Shown one piece after another: positions 37,733-46,004 of a DNA stretch of 64,000 nucleotides. Source of the DNA: Ceratopteris richardii (taxonomy: Eukaryota; Streptophyta; Polypodiopsida; Polypodiales; Pteridaceae). The number at the start of each line of letters is the position of its first letter. Position 1 is the first letter of the stretch. Both the position numbers and the translations under genes were made by a program. Location: the NCBI GenBank assembly GCA_020310875.1, contig MU260077.1, positions 609,501 through 673,500 on the forward strand, written 5' to 3'. Below the pieces are notes generated by a model. That model saw only the letters and a program-made list of their open reading frames with translations. It searched no databases and was not told where the DNA came from.

Positions 37733-40153
37733 ATGGGCGACGCAACGATGGATGTTATAACCCAACTCCTGCGCTTTCAGCAGGACGAGAAAAGACGGAG
37801 TGCCATTCAGGCATTTCATGAGCGAGTAATCAGAAGAAGTGGATATTTCAGTGGTAAAAATGTTACTCGTTTTTGTAAGGAATATGAATTGGAGGCACGA
37901 TACCTTGCTACAGGTCTAACACCATTAAGTGACCAAGAATTAATAGACAATTTTGTATACGTTTCAGAATTGCATTTGCGTGACCGACTAGTTGTGGATG
38001 CACCTCGACTAGTTGTAGAAGGGCAAATAAGATGGTCACAATACAAGATGATACTCACAAGGATGTTTGCACTGGATGACGAAGATAAAGTGACTAGATC
38101 CACATTTCTAAAGTGGATACATAAACCAAAAGATCAATCCATTCTAGATATAAAAAGGGATTTTGATCAGCAATTTGCGGACTTATCTGATTATTATAGG
38201 AGGGCTATAGATCAAGAAAAGGTATCCTTGTTTCTCCGGGCTATAGATTCAAAAGCCAGAGAAGAAATTTTTCCACAATTACAACAGGTAGGAACTGAGT
38301 CTGGTCTTACCGAAGATTGGGGTAATGTGGACGAAGCTGTTAGAGGATACGTTGAAAAACAAAGAACTTTGTCTAATATCATGCAGAGCTGGCATGATGA
38401 TATGCAAGAAGAACAAGCTCAGGCTATTCAGCAACCTGTACAGAACCCTCAGGTAAACCTACCAACACCAAAGGATGTTGTGCCCACTAATACAATGGAA
38501 GATATGTTTAAAAAATTTAGTGATCTTACAATTCAAAGTATGAAGCAGATGATTGAATCTCAATCTTTACAAGCACCGGCACCTAAAAACCCAAAAGCTC
38601 CTGAAATTAAAAGATGTATTTGGTGTGACTCTTTGGAGCATAACAGATACTCGTGTGAGAGCTTCAAAGAAGCATTGGCAAAGAATTTGGTATTCGTTAA
38701 GGAAAAGATGATATATGACTCTAAGACTGGAGAAAAGGTAAACATTAACTTTGGTCGGGGAGGCATGAGAATATTCTTCCCTTGCACATGTGAAAACGTT
38801 GCTTCAACATCGCATATGTATGCATGTCAGGTAATTGACAAAAATAATGATATAGAACCGTGGTCTAAAGTGATAAAGTCCTTAGATCGCGGGAAGATGC
38901 ATCATGAAATTTTAAAGACAGCCAGTAATGAAATCCGAGGGGTAAGTGGATGGAATGATCCTGTAGATACTCTCTCAGTTGTTACATATCTATGCTCTTC
39001 GGTAGAGCATGAAGCAGTAGTGGAAGAGAAACGAAGGAGAACCAATGAGGGTGAAGAGGAGAAAAAAAGAACTAGGCGTCAAGTAGAAGCTTCACATGAA
39101 CAACCTCAAATACCAAACCAAAATCAACCAACACAAACAAACCAACCCACTCAAATAGATCCACCATCACAACCGACAATAATCCAACCAAATAAAATTC
39201 CGACTCAAGTTCAAATTCCTACTTCTGCTGAGATGCCAGTCCCTACCCACGATAATATTCCTCCTCAAGATCAAGAAATGCAACCTGTGAGAAAAGGACA
39301 AGGAAGAGTGAGAAATCCCTCATATATGCTAAAATCGCACATAGAGCAAGCCACAAATCTAAAACAAGTTCTCGAGAAAAGAGTGCTCGATAGTGTAATC
39401 GAATTTACACTCGGTGAGTTATTGGGGATAGCAAAAAGAGAATTTTTAGAAGTAATAATTGACCTCTTAAGAAGAAAACGGCAACCAATAGCTGACATGC
39501 AAGAGACTGAGAGAATGGATGAAGAGACTCCTGTTCATACTGTGCAAGCACAAGTACAAGAGCTAAAAAATGTACTTGAACCAATTGAGACTAATGTTCA
39601 ACCATGCGTACATGAGGAAATATCCTTGGAGCGGAATCCTTCAGAAATAACTCCTTCGAGTTATTATACTAAAGATCATTGGGCTGGAGCCACAACTGAG
39701 ACGTTGGTGAGATTAGAAAAAATTAGGACTCCAGTTGTCGCTCTTATTGATCACGGATCTGAAGTTAACTTGATGTCCAAAGATCTCTATATGAAGGGGA
39801 AATGGCCAATAGACATGCAGTCTGGTTGGAGAATTAAGGCTGCGAACTCGATGCCAGGTGAGTTGTTTGGTGCATGCCCGCAGGTTCTAGTTACAATTAG
39901 AGATGTTAGTGATTATCAAAATTTTTTCGTGCAAGATCATTCTAGTTACTCGTTGATTTTAGGGCAGCCATATATTACTGCCTTAAGAATGGAAACAAGA
40001 GTCTTGGAAGATGGATCGGCCTATGCGCGAATCCGTAGTAAGCATGGAAAAAAGGCAGTCCAATTTATGACGGTTTGTGTAGACCATATCAGGAATAGAA
40101 CTTCTCTTCGGACAAGACCTATTCCTGAAGAATTCGAGGATCAAAGTTTTTAA
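37733..40153 (+). CDS. Element 1 gag-protease polyprotein
   Basis: An 806-residue open frame. The capsid-like part comes first (about 1-220, including FLKWIHKPKDQSILDIKRDF). A CCHC zinc knuckle follows at about 294-307 (CIWCDSLEHNRYSC, spacing C-x2-C-x4-H-x4-C), then an IxFGRGGM motif and a low-complexity Gln/Pro/Thr linker (about 440-520). An aspartic protease sits at about 665-790 with the active-site text ALIDHGSEVNLMS, where DHG replaces the usual DSG/DTG, and ILGQPYI closing the fold. The protein would form the virus-like particle in the cytoplasm. The start is the first ATG after the primer site. Confidence 0.85.
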   Translation: MGDATMDVITQLLRFQQDEKRRSAIQAFHERVIRRSGYFSGKNVTRFCKEYELEARYLATGLTPLSDQELIDNFVYVSELHLRDRLVVDAPRLVVEGQIRWSQYKMILTRMFALDDEDKVTRSTFLKWIHKPKDQSILDIKRDFDQQFADLSDYYRRAIDQEKVSLFLRAIDSKAREEIFPQLQQVGTESGLTEDWGNVDEAVRGYVEKQRTLSNIMQSWHDDMQEEQAQAIQQPVQNPQVNLPTPKDVVPTNTMEDMFKKFSDLTIQSMKQMIESQSLQAPAPKNPKAPEIKRCIWCDSLEHNRYSCESFKEALAKNLVFVKEKMIYDSKTGEKVNINFGRGGMRIFFPCTCENVASTSHMYACQVIDKNNDIEPWSKVIKSLDRGKMHHEILKTASNEIRGVSGWNDPVDTLSVVTYLCSSVEHEAVVEEKRRRTNEGEEEKKRTRRQVEASHEQPQIPNQNQPTQTNQPTQIDPPSQPTIIQPNKIPTQVQIPTSAEMPVPTHDNIPPQDQEMQPVRKGQGRVRNPSYMLKSHIEQATNLKQVLEKRVLDSVIEFTLGELLGIAKREFLEVIIDLLRRKRQPIADMQETERMDEETPVHTVQAQVQELKNVLEPIETNVQPCVHEEISLERNPSEITPSSYYTKDHWAGATTETLVRLEKIRTPVVALIDHGSEVNLMSKDLYMKGKWPIDMQSGWRIKAANSMPGELFGACPQVLVTIRDVSDYQNFFVQDHSSYSLILGQPYITALRMETRVLEDGSAYARIRSKHGKKAVQFMTVCVDHIRNRTSLRTRPIPEEFEDQSF

Positions 40154-40706
40154 AGGAAGCTTTCATAAGTCGGGACTATGAAAGCTTGAAAAGTGAAAAG
40201 ATCCCGAATGTAAATATGTTTATATCAAGTTTCATAGCACTTTCTTCGACAAATTCATTTCAGTTTTGTGTTTTTTCTGAGTTAAAAAAGTGGGAAAAAC
40301 AATACATAGGAGATCTTCAAAGAAACTTTTATGGATGTAGAGTGCTTAACTTCGACGAGGAAATCTCCGGAGTCTTTGATGAGATATCTTTTGCAGACAC
40401 ATTGTTTGATCTGCAAGAGTTAATTCAGGGAAAAAGGAGTGATTATGTGATTCAAACGCACTCTATTTCCATGTATAAGGAAATAGCAAAGTTTGAGCAA
40501 GATGAAACAGGTAAAGAAGTCTTCGTTGAAACAAAATACAAAACAATTGATAAAAAGATAAAACCAGTCGCAGTTCCGCTTCCTGAAGATAGTAATAAAC
40601 TTATGGATGGTGCAAAATCTCAGCCACCTCTCAGAGATAAAAGAAAAATAGGCCATGAATTCACTAAAGAAACACTCGAGCAAATTCAATTGGGGAGCAA
40701 ATTCAA

Positions 40707-42356
40707 TTGGAGAAGAATGTATTCTCTCGGATGTTATTTAAGCATGGAAAGGCTTTTTCTTTCAATGCCCAAGAAATTGGATGTGTAGATCCATCTGTGG
40801 TGACACCTATGATAATTTTCACGATACCACATGTACCTTGGAATCTCAGACCAATTCCGGTACCAAAAGCTCATATTTCAAAGCTAATTGATCTGTTGAA
40901 TGACAAGATTAGAATGGGGATTCTTGAGCCATCAAGTGCTCCTTATTCTAACGGTTGGTTTACTGTACCAAAGAAGAATGGGTCATTAAGATTTATCCAA
41001 GATCTACAGCCAGTGAATAAAGTGACAATTAGAAATATGGGAACTGGGCCTATTGTAGACGAGTATGCAGAAGCCTTTGCAGGAAGATCTATTTATTCAA
41101 TGGGAGATTTACACTCTGGATATGATCAATTCCAGCTAGCTCTCGAAAGCCGTGATTTGACGACTATGAGGATGCCACTTGGGCTTGTGCGCATGTGCAC
41201 TTTGCCGCAAGGTGCCACGAACTCGGTGGCACATATGATGAATGGTATGCATAAAATTCTTAGGGATTTTATTCCACATCTGACTATGCCATTCATTGAC
41301 GATGTCCCTATTAAAGGCTGTGAAGAAAGAGATAGAGACGAGACTCTTGATGAGGATGGATGTAGGAATTTTGTTAAAAAGCACATAACTGATTGTGAAT
41401 CCATTCTCAGTCGGCTGGAAGAGGTTCATTTGACATTGTCTACTGAAAAATCAGTATTTGGAGTGCAAGAGGTTTTAATTGTAGGAAGTTTGTGTGGACC
41501 TAAAGGAAGGAAGCCATGTCCAAAGAAAGTAGATGCCATTCAACACATGAAAGAGGTCTGCTCCTCGATCACTGAAGTGAGGAGGTTTCTTGGGGCATGT
41601 GTTTTCTATGTTGTATGGATTCCCCGTTTTGCCCATGTTGCTGACCCACTCTATCAATTGCTTAGGAAAGGGCAAAGATTTCAATGGAGAGATATCCATA
41701 CTCAAGCTGTGAGAAAATTAAAGAAGGCACTTGCAGAAGCTCCACTGCTTAGAAAGGCTGATTATATTGATAATAAAGAAATTTATATCACCATAGATAC
41801 GAGTCCGACAGGTATAGGTTGGGCGATTGGCCAAGAGGATGATGAAGGAAAAAGATATGCAATTCGTTTCGGAGCTAAAGTTCGAAATGTTCGCCAGAGA
41901 GGTTACCCTCAAATTAAGCGAGAACTTTGGGGAATAGTGACTGCACTTAAGAATGATAAAGAATATCTGATTGGGGCAAATGTGGTAGTGGAAACAGATT
42001 GTTTACCATTGTTGGGAATGATCGTGAATTGTTCCACTGCAGACATTGCCATGTTAAGATGGATAGCATACATTAAGTCACTAAACCCTGAGTTTGTTCA
42101 TATAGCTGGAAGGAATAATGTGGTGGCTGATATGCTATCACGAGCTATATATGAAAATGAAGATTTGATGACTTCTAATGATGAAGAGATAGGTCTGGAC
42201 TTTTATGCTTCACATGTACATAATTTGAGCCTAAATGAAGCATCTACTGGACTAAATAGAAAAGAGCCTAAGCATCAAAATGAAAGGCTTGGGATTTGTA
42301 CTGAGTCTTCAAGAGAAGTTCAAAGAAGCTTAGGAAGAGGGAAAGATAACAGATAG
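40707..42356 (+). CDS. Element 1 reverse transcriptase-RNase H region
   Basis: The frame covers the RT core: PKKNGSLRFIQDLQPVNKVT, then DLHSGYDQFQL, LPQGATNSVAHMM and the catalytic FIDD at about residues 196-199. A connection and RNase H follow (YITIDTSPTGIG about 365, ETDCLPLLG, HIAGRNNVVADMLSRA). A linker between protease and RT lies in the frame 40186-40788. By memory, RDLTTMRMPLG, MPFIDDVPIKG and the long insert after it are the style of Ty3 elements common in basidiomycete fungi. Part of pol appears in separate open frames, so the element may carry a few breaks. Confidence 0.82.
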   Translation: MEKNVFSRMLFKHGKAFSFNAQEIGCVDPSVVTPMIIFTIPHVPWNLRPIPVPKAHISKLIDLLNDKIRMGILEPSSAPYSNGWFTVPKKNGSLRFIQDLQPVNKVTIRNMGTGPIVDEYAEAFAGRSIYSMGDLHSGYDQFQLALESRDLTTMRMPLGLVRMCTLPQGATNSVAHMMNGMHKILRDFIPHLTMPFIDDVPIKGCEERDRDETLDEDGCRNFVKKHITDCESILSRLEEVHLTLSTEKSVFGVQEVLIVGSLCGPKGRKPCPKKVDAIQHMKEVCSSITEVRRFLGACVFYVVWIPRFAHVADPLYQLLRKGQRFQWRDIHTQAVRKLKKALAEAPLLRKADYIDNKEIYITIDTSPTGIGWAIGQEDDEGKRYAIRFGAKVRNVRQRGYPQIKRELWGIVTALKNDKEYLIGANVVVETDCLPLLGMIVNCSTADIAMLRWIAYIKSLNPEFVHIAGRNNVVADMLSRAIYENEDLMTSNDEEIGLDFYASHVHNLSLNEASTGLNRKEPKHQNERLGICTESSREVQRSLGRGKDNR

Positions 42357-42455
42357 ATAGAAGAAGAACCTTACAAGATTCAAATAGGAATAACAGAAAG
42401 ATTTAATGAAGACGAATATGAAAATGAGTGGAAGGAAATCGGGAGATATTTAAGT

Positions 42456-43790
42456 ATGAAGTGTCCTGATCTTAGTTGGAGCAAAGAAAAATTTCGTACC
42501 ATTCGAAGAAAGTCAAGCAATTATTTCCTGAAAGATGGATTACTCTGGAAGCGAAGGATTGGAATAGGTAAGATGCCCCAGCGAGTTGTAGGTTGTGAAG
42601 AATCGAGAGGAAGGATTATGCGTGAAATGCATAGCTCACTATGGGCCGGTCATAAAGGCTTTCAAGGAACTTATGAAAAGATAAGGGAAAGATACTGGTG
42701 GCCTGGGATGTATGTGGATACCCAAAATTACGTAGCCACTTGTAAACCTTGCCAGATGTACTCCAATGTTAGACACAAAGATGAATTACATCCAACATAT
42801 CCTCTTAATATTCACTATAAGTGGGTTGTTGATTTAGTTACAATGCCATTAGGGGTGCATCATATGAGGTATATTGTGTTAGCAAGAGAAGATCTAACAA
42901 ATCATGTTGAAGGAAGAGCTCTAAGGACGAAAACTACAAGCAATGTATGCAAGTTTCTATTAGAAGATGTGTTTAGTAGATTCGGTTATGTGGAGAAAAT
43001 AGTTGCCGATAAAGGTGAGCTTGACGCTCAGGAAGCCAAAGACTTCTTTAAAAAATATGGAATTCGATTATCGCTCACCACTGCTTACAATCCCGAAGCT
43101 AATGGAAAAATTGAGCGTGGTCACCCACCAATTATTAAAGCTTTGGCTAAGGCTTGTGAGGGGAAAATAAAGAATTGGCCAAATTACCTTCCCTTTGCCC
43201 TTTGGGCAGACAGGATGACATACACTAGAACTACTGGATATATGCCAGCAGAACTGATGTATTGTCAAAAACCTATTTTGCCGACAGAGTCACATACTTT
43301 AGCGTGGACTTCCTTGCCTTGGGAAGACGAGGTGTCAAGAGAAGATCTTCTAGTAGTTCGGATTCTTCAACTAGAGAGAGGAAGAAATCTGGTAGAAGAA
43401 GCTACATTTAAGCTTAGAGCTTCTAGAGAGAAAAATAAAGTTGCATTTGACAAGTCCCACAGGTTAAGGCCTAAAAGGTTGAAGGAAGGAGACTGGGTAC
43501 TTGTCTATGATAGCTCATTGAATACTCAATATGAAGCTCGAAGAAAACTGGTTAAGAGATGGTTTGGTCCCTATGTGGTATGTAAAGTTTTTGATAATGG
43601 AACATACTCACTTAGAGAATTAGATGGGACCAAGTTAAAGGATTTAATTGCTGGAAAGAGAGTTAAGCTCTTAAAAAGAAGAGAGAATGAGAATTATGAG
43701 ACGATAATAAATGAAGACGAAGAAGAGGGAAGTGAAGAGGAAGGAAGTGGAGATGATGAAGATGAAGACATCAATAAGGAAAATGATTAA
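42456..43790 (+). CDS. Element 1 integrase region
   Basis: An HHCC zinc-binding part (HSSLWAGHKGFQGTYEKI ... CKPC) is followed by the catalytic core with the three acidic residues in VVDLVTMP, VADKGELDA and NPEANGKIERGH. After the core comes a basic C-terminal domain (LKEGDWVLVYDSS ... RWFGPYVV) and an acidic Glu/Asp-rich tail. No chromodomain is seen. The upstream flank is also open, so the true boundary with RT is not defined by this ATG. Confidence 0.82.
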   Translation: MKCPDLSWSKEKFRTIRRKSSNYFLKDGLLWKRRIGIGKMPQRVVGCEESRGRIMREMHSSLWAGHKGFQGTYEKIRERYWWPGMYVDTQNYVATCKPCQMYSNVRHKDELHPTYPLNIHYKWVVDLVTMPLGVHHMRYIVLAREDLTNHVEGRALRTKTTSNVCKFLLEDVFSRFGYVEKIVADKGELDAQEAKDFFKKYGIRLSLTTAYNPEANGKIERGHPPIIKALAKACEGKIKNWPNYLPFALWADRMTYTRTTGYMPAELMYCQKPILPTESHTLAWTSLPWEDEVSREDLLVVRILQLERGRNLVEEATFKLRASREKNKVAFDKSHRLRPKRLKEGDWVLVYDSSLNTQYEARRKLVKRWFGPYVVCKVFDNGTYSLRELDGTKLKDLIAGKRVKLLKRRENENYETIINEDEEEGSEEEGSGDDEDEDINKEND

Positions 43791-43809
43791 AATAAATTAT
43801 ATCATAAGA

Positions 43810-43862
43810 TGATGTATATATATATATATATATAAACATGTATATATATATGTATGTATATA
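43810..43862. repeat. (TA)n microsatellite inside element 1
   Basis: A short TA/TGTA run between the integrase frame and the downstream frame. Confidence 0.85.
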
Positions 43863-44080
43863 ATAAAACCATGTAGACAAATAACAAGATATGAATCCGT
43901 CTAGATGTAATAAATAAGTAAAGCAGCAAATAAATTAAATGTATGTGTTTTACTTATTCATGACATTCTATTAATACTAATTTTTGTTCCTTGCAGGGTA
44001 CTGACAGAGATTTGTGATCAGGTTATTAATAGGAAGTCTTTTAGGTTTGATTGGACTGTTTAACTATCTTAGGATCTGGA

Positions 44081-44488
44081 ATGGACAGTGAAGATTCCAA
44101 TGATACATCCATTCCTGAGGGTAGCATTCCTGAAAGATTTAGAGAGACGTCAAGGAGTGTGCCTGAAGGGAGAACCTTAGATAGTTCTTTCATATCAACT
44201 TACTTGCTCCCTACACCTGAAAATGAAGAAAGAATTCCTATAGAAGAGTTTGTTAAAGATCGTATCACTAGGGAGACCTTGATCTCATCATCAAATGAAG
44301 GAAGTGTGCTCAGGTATCGAAGGGCACGAACATATGGAGAAGATGACACTTCAGATGACCGTGAGTCATATATGGAAGTGGACCCAACAGCACTTCTTGT
44401 ATATAGTCGTGACTTAGCAGAATATGCAGAACTCTTACAACAGCTTGCCTTGTTCCGTAGGGAACGTGAAGGGGGTGAGATGTCTTAA
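44081..44488 (+). CDS. Element 1 extra frame after integrase, unknown acidic protein
   Basis: 135 residues from the ATG at 44081 (the frame is open a little further upstream). A likely splice acceptor (TTCCTTGCAG) lies at 43997, about 80 bases before it, which would suit expression from a spliced subgenomic RNA. The sequence is acidic with Ser/Glu/Asp-rich stretches and a C-terminal helix-like segment (LVYSRDLAEYAELLQQLALF). No signal peptide, membrane segment or zinc motif is seen, so nothing suggests an envelope protein. Function not recognised. Confidence 0.45.
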   Translation: MDSEDSNDTSIPEGSIPERFRETSRSVPEGRTLDSSFISTYLLPTPENEERIPIEEFVKDRITRETLISSSNEGSVLRYRRARTYGEDDTSDDRESYMEVDPTALLVYSRDLAEYAELLQQLALFRREREGGEMS

Positions 44489-45208
44489 AGATAAATTAAA
44501 ATGTTGTATTAAAGATATGTGTAAATAATGTTTATTTTGAATCAAGTTAGGTTTTTTTTTATGAAGAATAAAGTCAGGAAAGATCCTCGGAGATCCGCAA
44601 GAAAACAAATACCAATGTATATAAATAAAGCCAGGTAATATTTTCCTTTTTGAATAACTGTTTTTATATAGATTCGTGTGAAATAAGCCTCTGATTTATG
44701 CAGGATGACCAAGTTCAAGTTTTTTCTAAAGAAAGAATGATTAAAGGCGACAAGCTCGAGCGGCTTCTGATTTTATACTGGTGAGATGTTATTGTTTCAG
44801 TTTCTTTTCCTCTCATGTATATATGTGTATGTATGTATATATATATCCATATGAAAAGACTACATGGGTTGGGCATATAACATGTAAATAAATGCATAAT
44901 TAAGAAAAATTAAGTAGAACAAAAATCTCGTGCCACTAATTAGATTACATGTAATGTATAAGGACCAGGATTATATGAGTAAGATTAGAAGATGGACTAG
45001 AACTTTCGAGAGCAAGACCTAGGAAGGTGAAGGGAAGACCTAGACTAAGTATCTGTATATAGTAGTGTTTGCGAGCACTTGATGAGTGAGACACTTCGAC
45101 TTCTACTCTTGATCTCTCATCTGACCTAATCTTCAGACAGATTATATCTTGAGAAAAGAATTCTTATACCAGCCAGCTATCTATGTGTATGTGTATGTGT
45201 TGTTGGGT
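44489..45208 (+). other. Element 1 non-coding region after the extra frame
   Basis: AT-rich with short TA runs; no open frame with support. Together with the hairpin units and the A-rich 45493-45989 stretch it forms an unusually long 1.5-kb tract between the last frame and the 3' LTR. Confidence 0.6.
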
Positions 45209-45492
45209 GCTGCGATGAGCTAGTAGGCGGGTGGAACTACCTTGGTCGGGTGATCAGGGCCACGAGCTGACGCTAGTTATGTCGTATGGCCTAACCTACA
45301 TGTTGTTACGTGCTCATACGGGTTGATAGGCGGGTGGAGTCACTCTGACCGGGTGGTCAGAGCTACGAGCTGACGTTGATTTCGTATGAGGCTGACATTG
45401 TGAATCGTGCGCTATGTCGGGTCGGTAGATGGGTGGTCTAAACCTGGCCGGGTGGTCAGGACCACGAGTCGCATCCGATTTCGACATAGGCC
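45209..45492 (+). ncRNA. Three tandem hairpin units in the 3' untranslated part of element 1
   Basis: Three diverged units of about 100 bases each carry a hairpin with the same GGGT loop but different paired stems: 45240-45259 (CCTTGGTC/GATCAGGG), 45343-45362 (CTCTGACC/GGTCAGAG) and 45443-45460 (CCTGGCC/GGTCAGG). Units 2 and 3 are also closed by outer stems at equivalent places with unrelated but complementary sequence (CTCATACG/CGTATGAG at 45313 and 45383; CTATGTCG/CGACATAG at 45412 and 45482). Changes that keep pairing argue for a conserved RNA fold. Role unknown; packaging, export or translation control of the element RNA are possibilities. Confidence 0.5.
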
Positions 45493-45989
45493 GAAAAGTG
45501 TGGAAAAAAATAAATAAATAAAAATAAAAGCAAAGATATAAAGGTTGAGCTGGGATAAAGAATTAAAATAAAGAAAAACAGAATAAAAATATGAGAAAAA
45601 TAAGAAAAGGGTCTGATGGGGGTTCAGATGATGGAAGATCAATAGGGAAGCCAAAAGCGAGTTTCATAAATCGAGTTAGTGAAGACTGGTATATGCAAAT
45701 GCTTCGGATAGGCTACTAGATCTGACCGGCTCGAGTTAACGAGAGAGCTAAGAAGTTTTCGATTTACTCATATGATTTCTAGTCTAAGTGCATTAGTGTA
45801 TTCTGATATGTTGTATGAGATGTTTTTGTCTACCCTCTTCTCTTAATGTATGCCAAGTTCAATGTGTTTTCAGATTTCATGCATCAAGTTAAAATTTTCT
45901 TTAAGTCTTGTTTATATGCTATGACTACTTGATCCTTGCTTGTGTTTGATGTTATGTATGCAGGTTGGTGCATCCGAAGGATGCACAGG

Positions 45990-46004
45990 TTCAGAGGGGG
46001 TGGA
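45990..46004 (+). other. Polypurine tract of element 1
   Basis: tcagagggggtgga directly precedes the 3' LTR start TGTGGTCG at 46005, the expected position for the plus-strand primer. Confidence 0.65.

Noticed and set aside
44081-44488. Possible envelope-type gene after integrase in element 1
   Set aside because: No signal peptide, membrane segment or glycosylation-rich ectodomain is visible; described only as an unknown acidic frame.
45412-45654. 80-codon minus-strand frame in the 3' region of element 1
   Set aside because: It overlaps the hairpin units and A-rich tract on the antisense strand and has a low-complexity Phe/Leu-rich composition from A-rich DNA.
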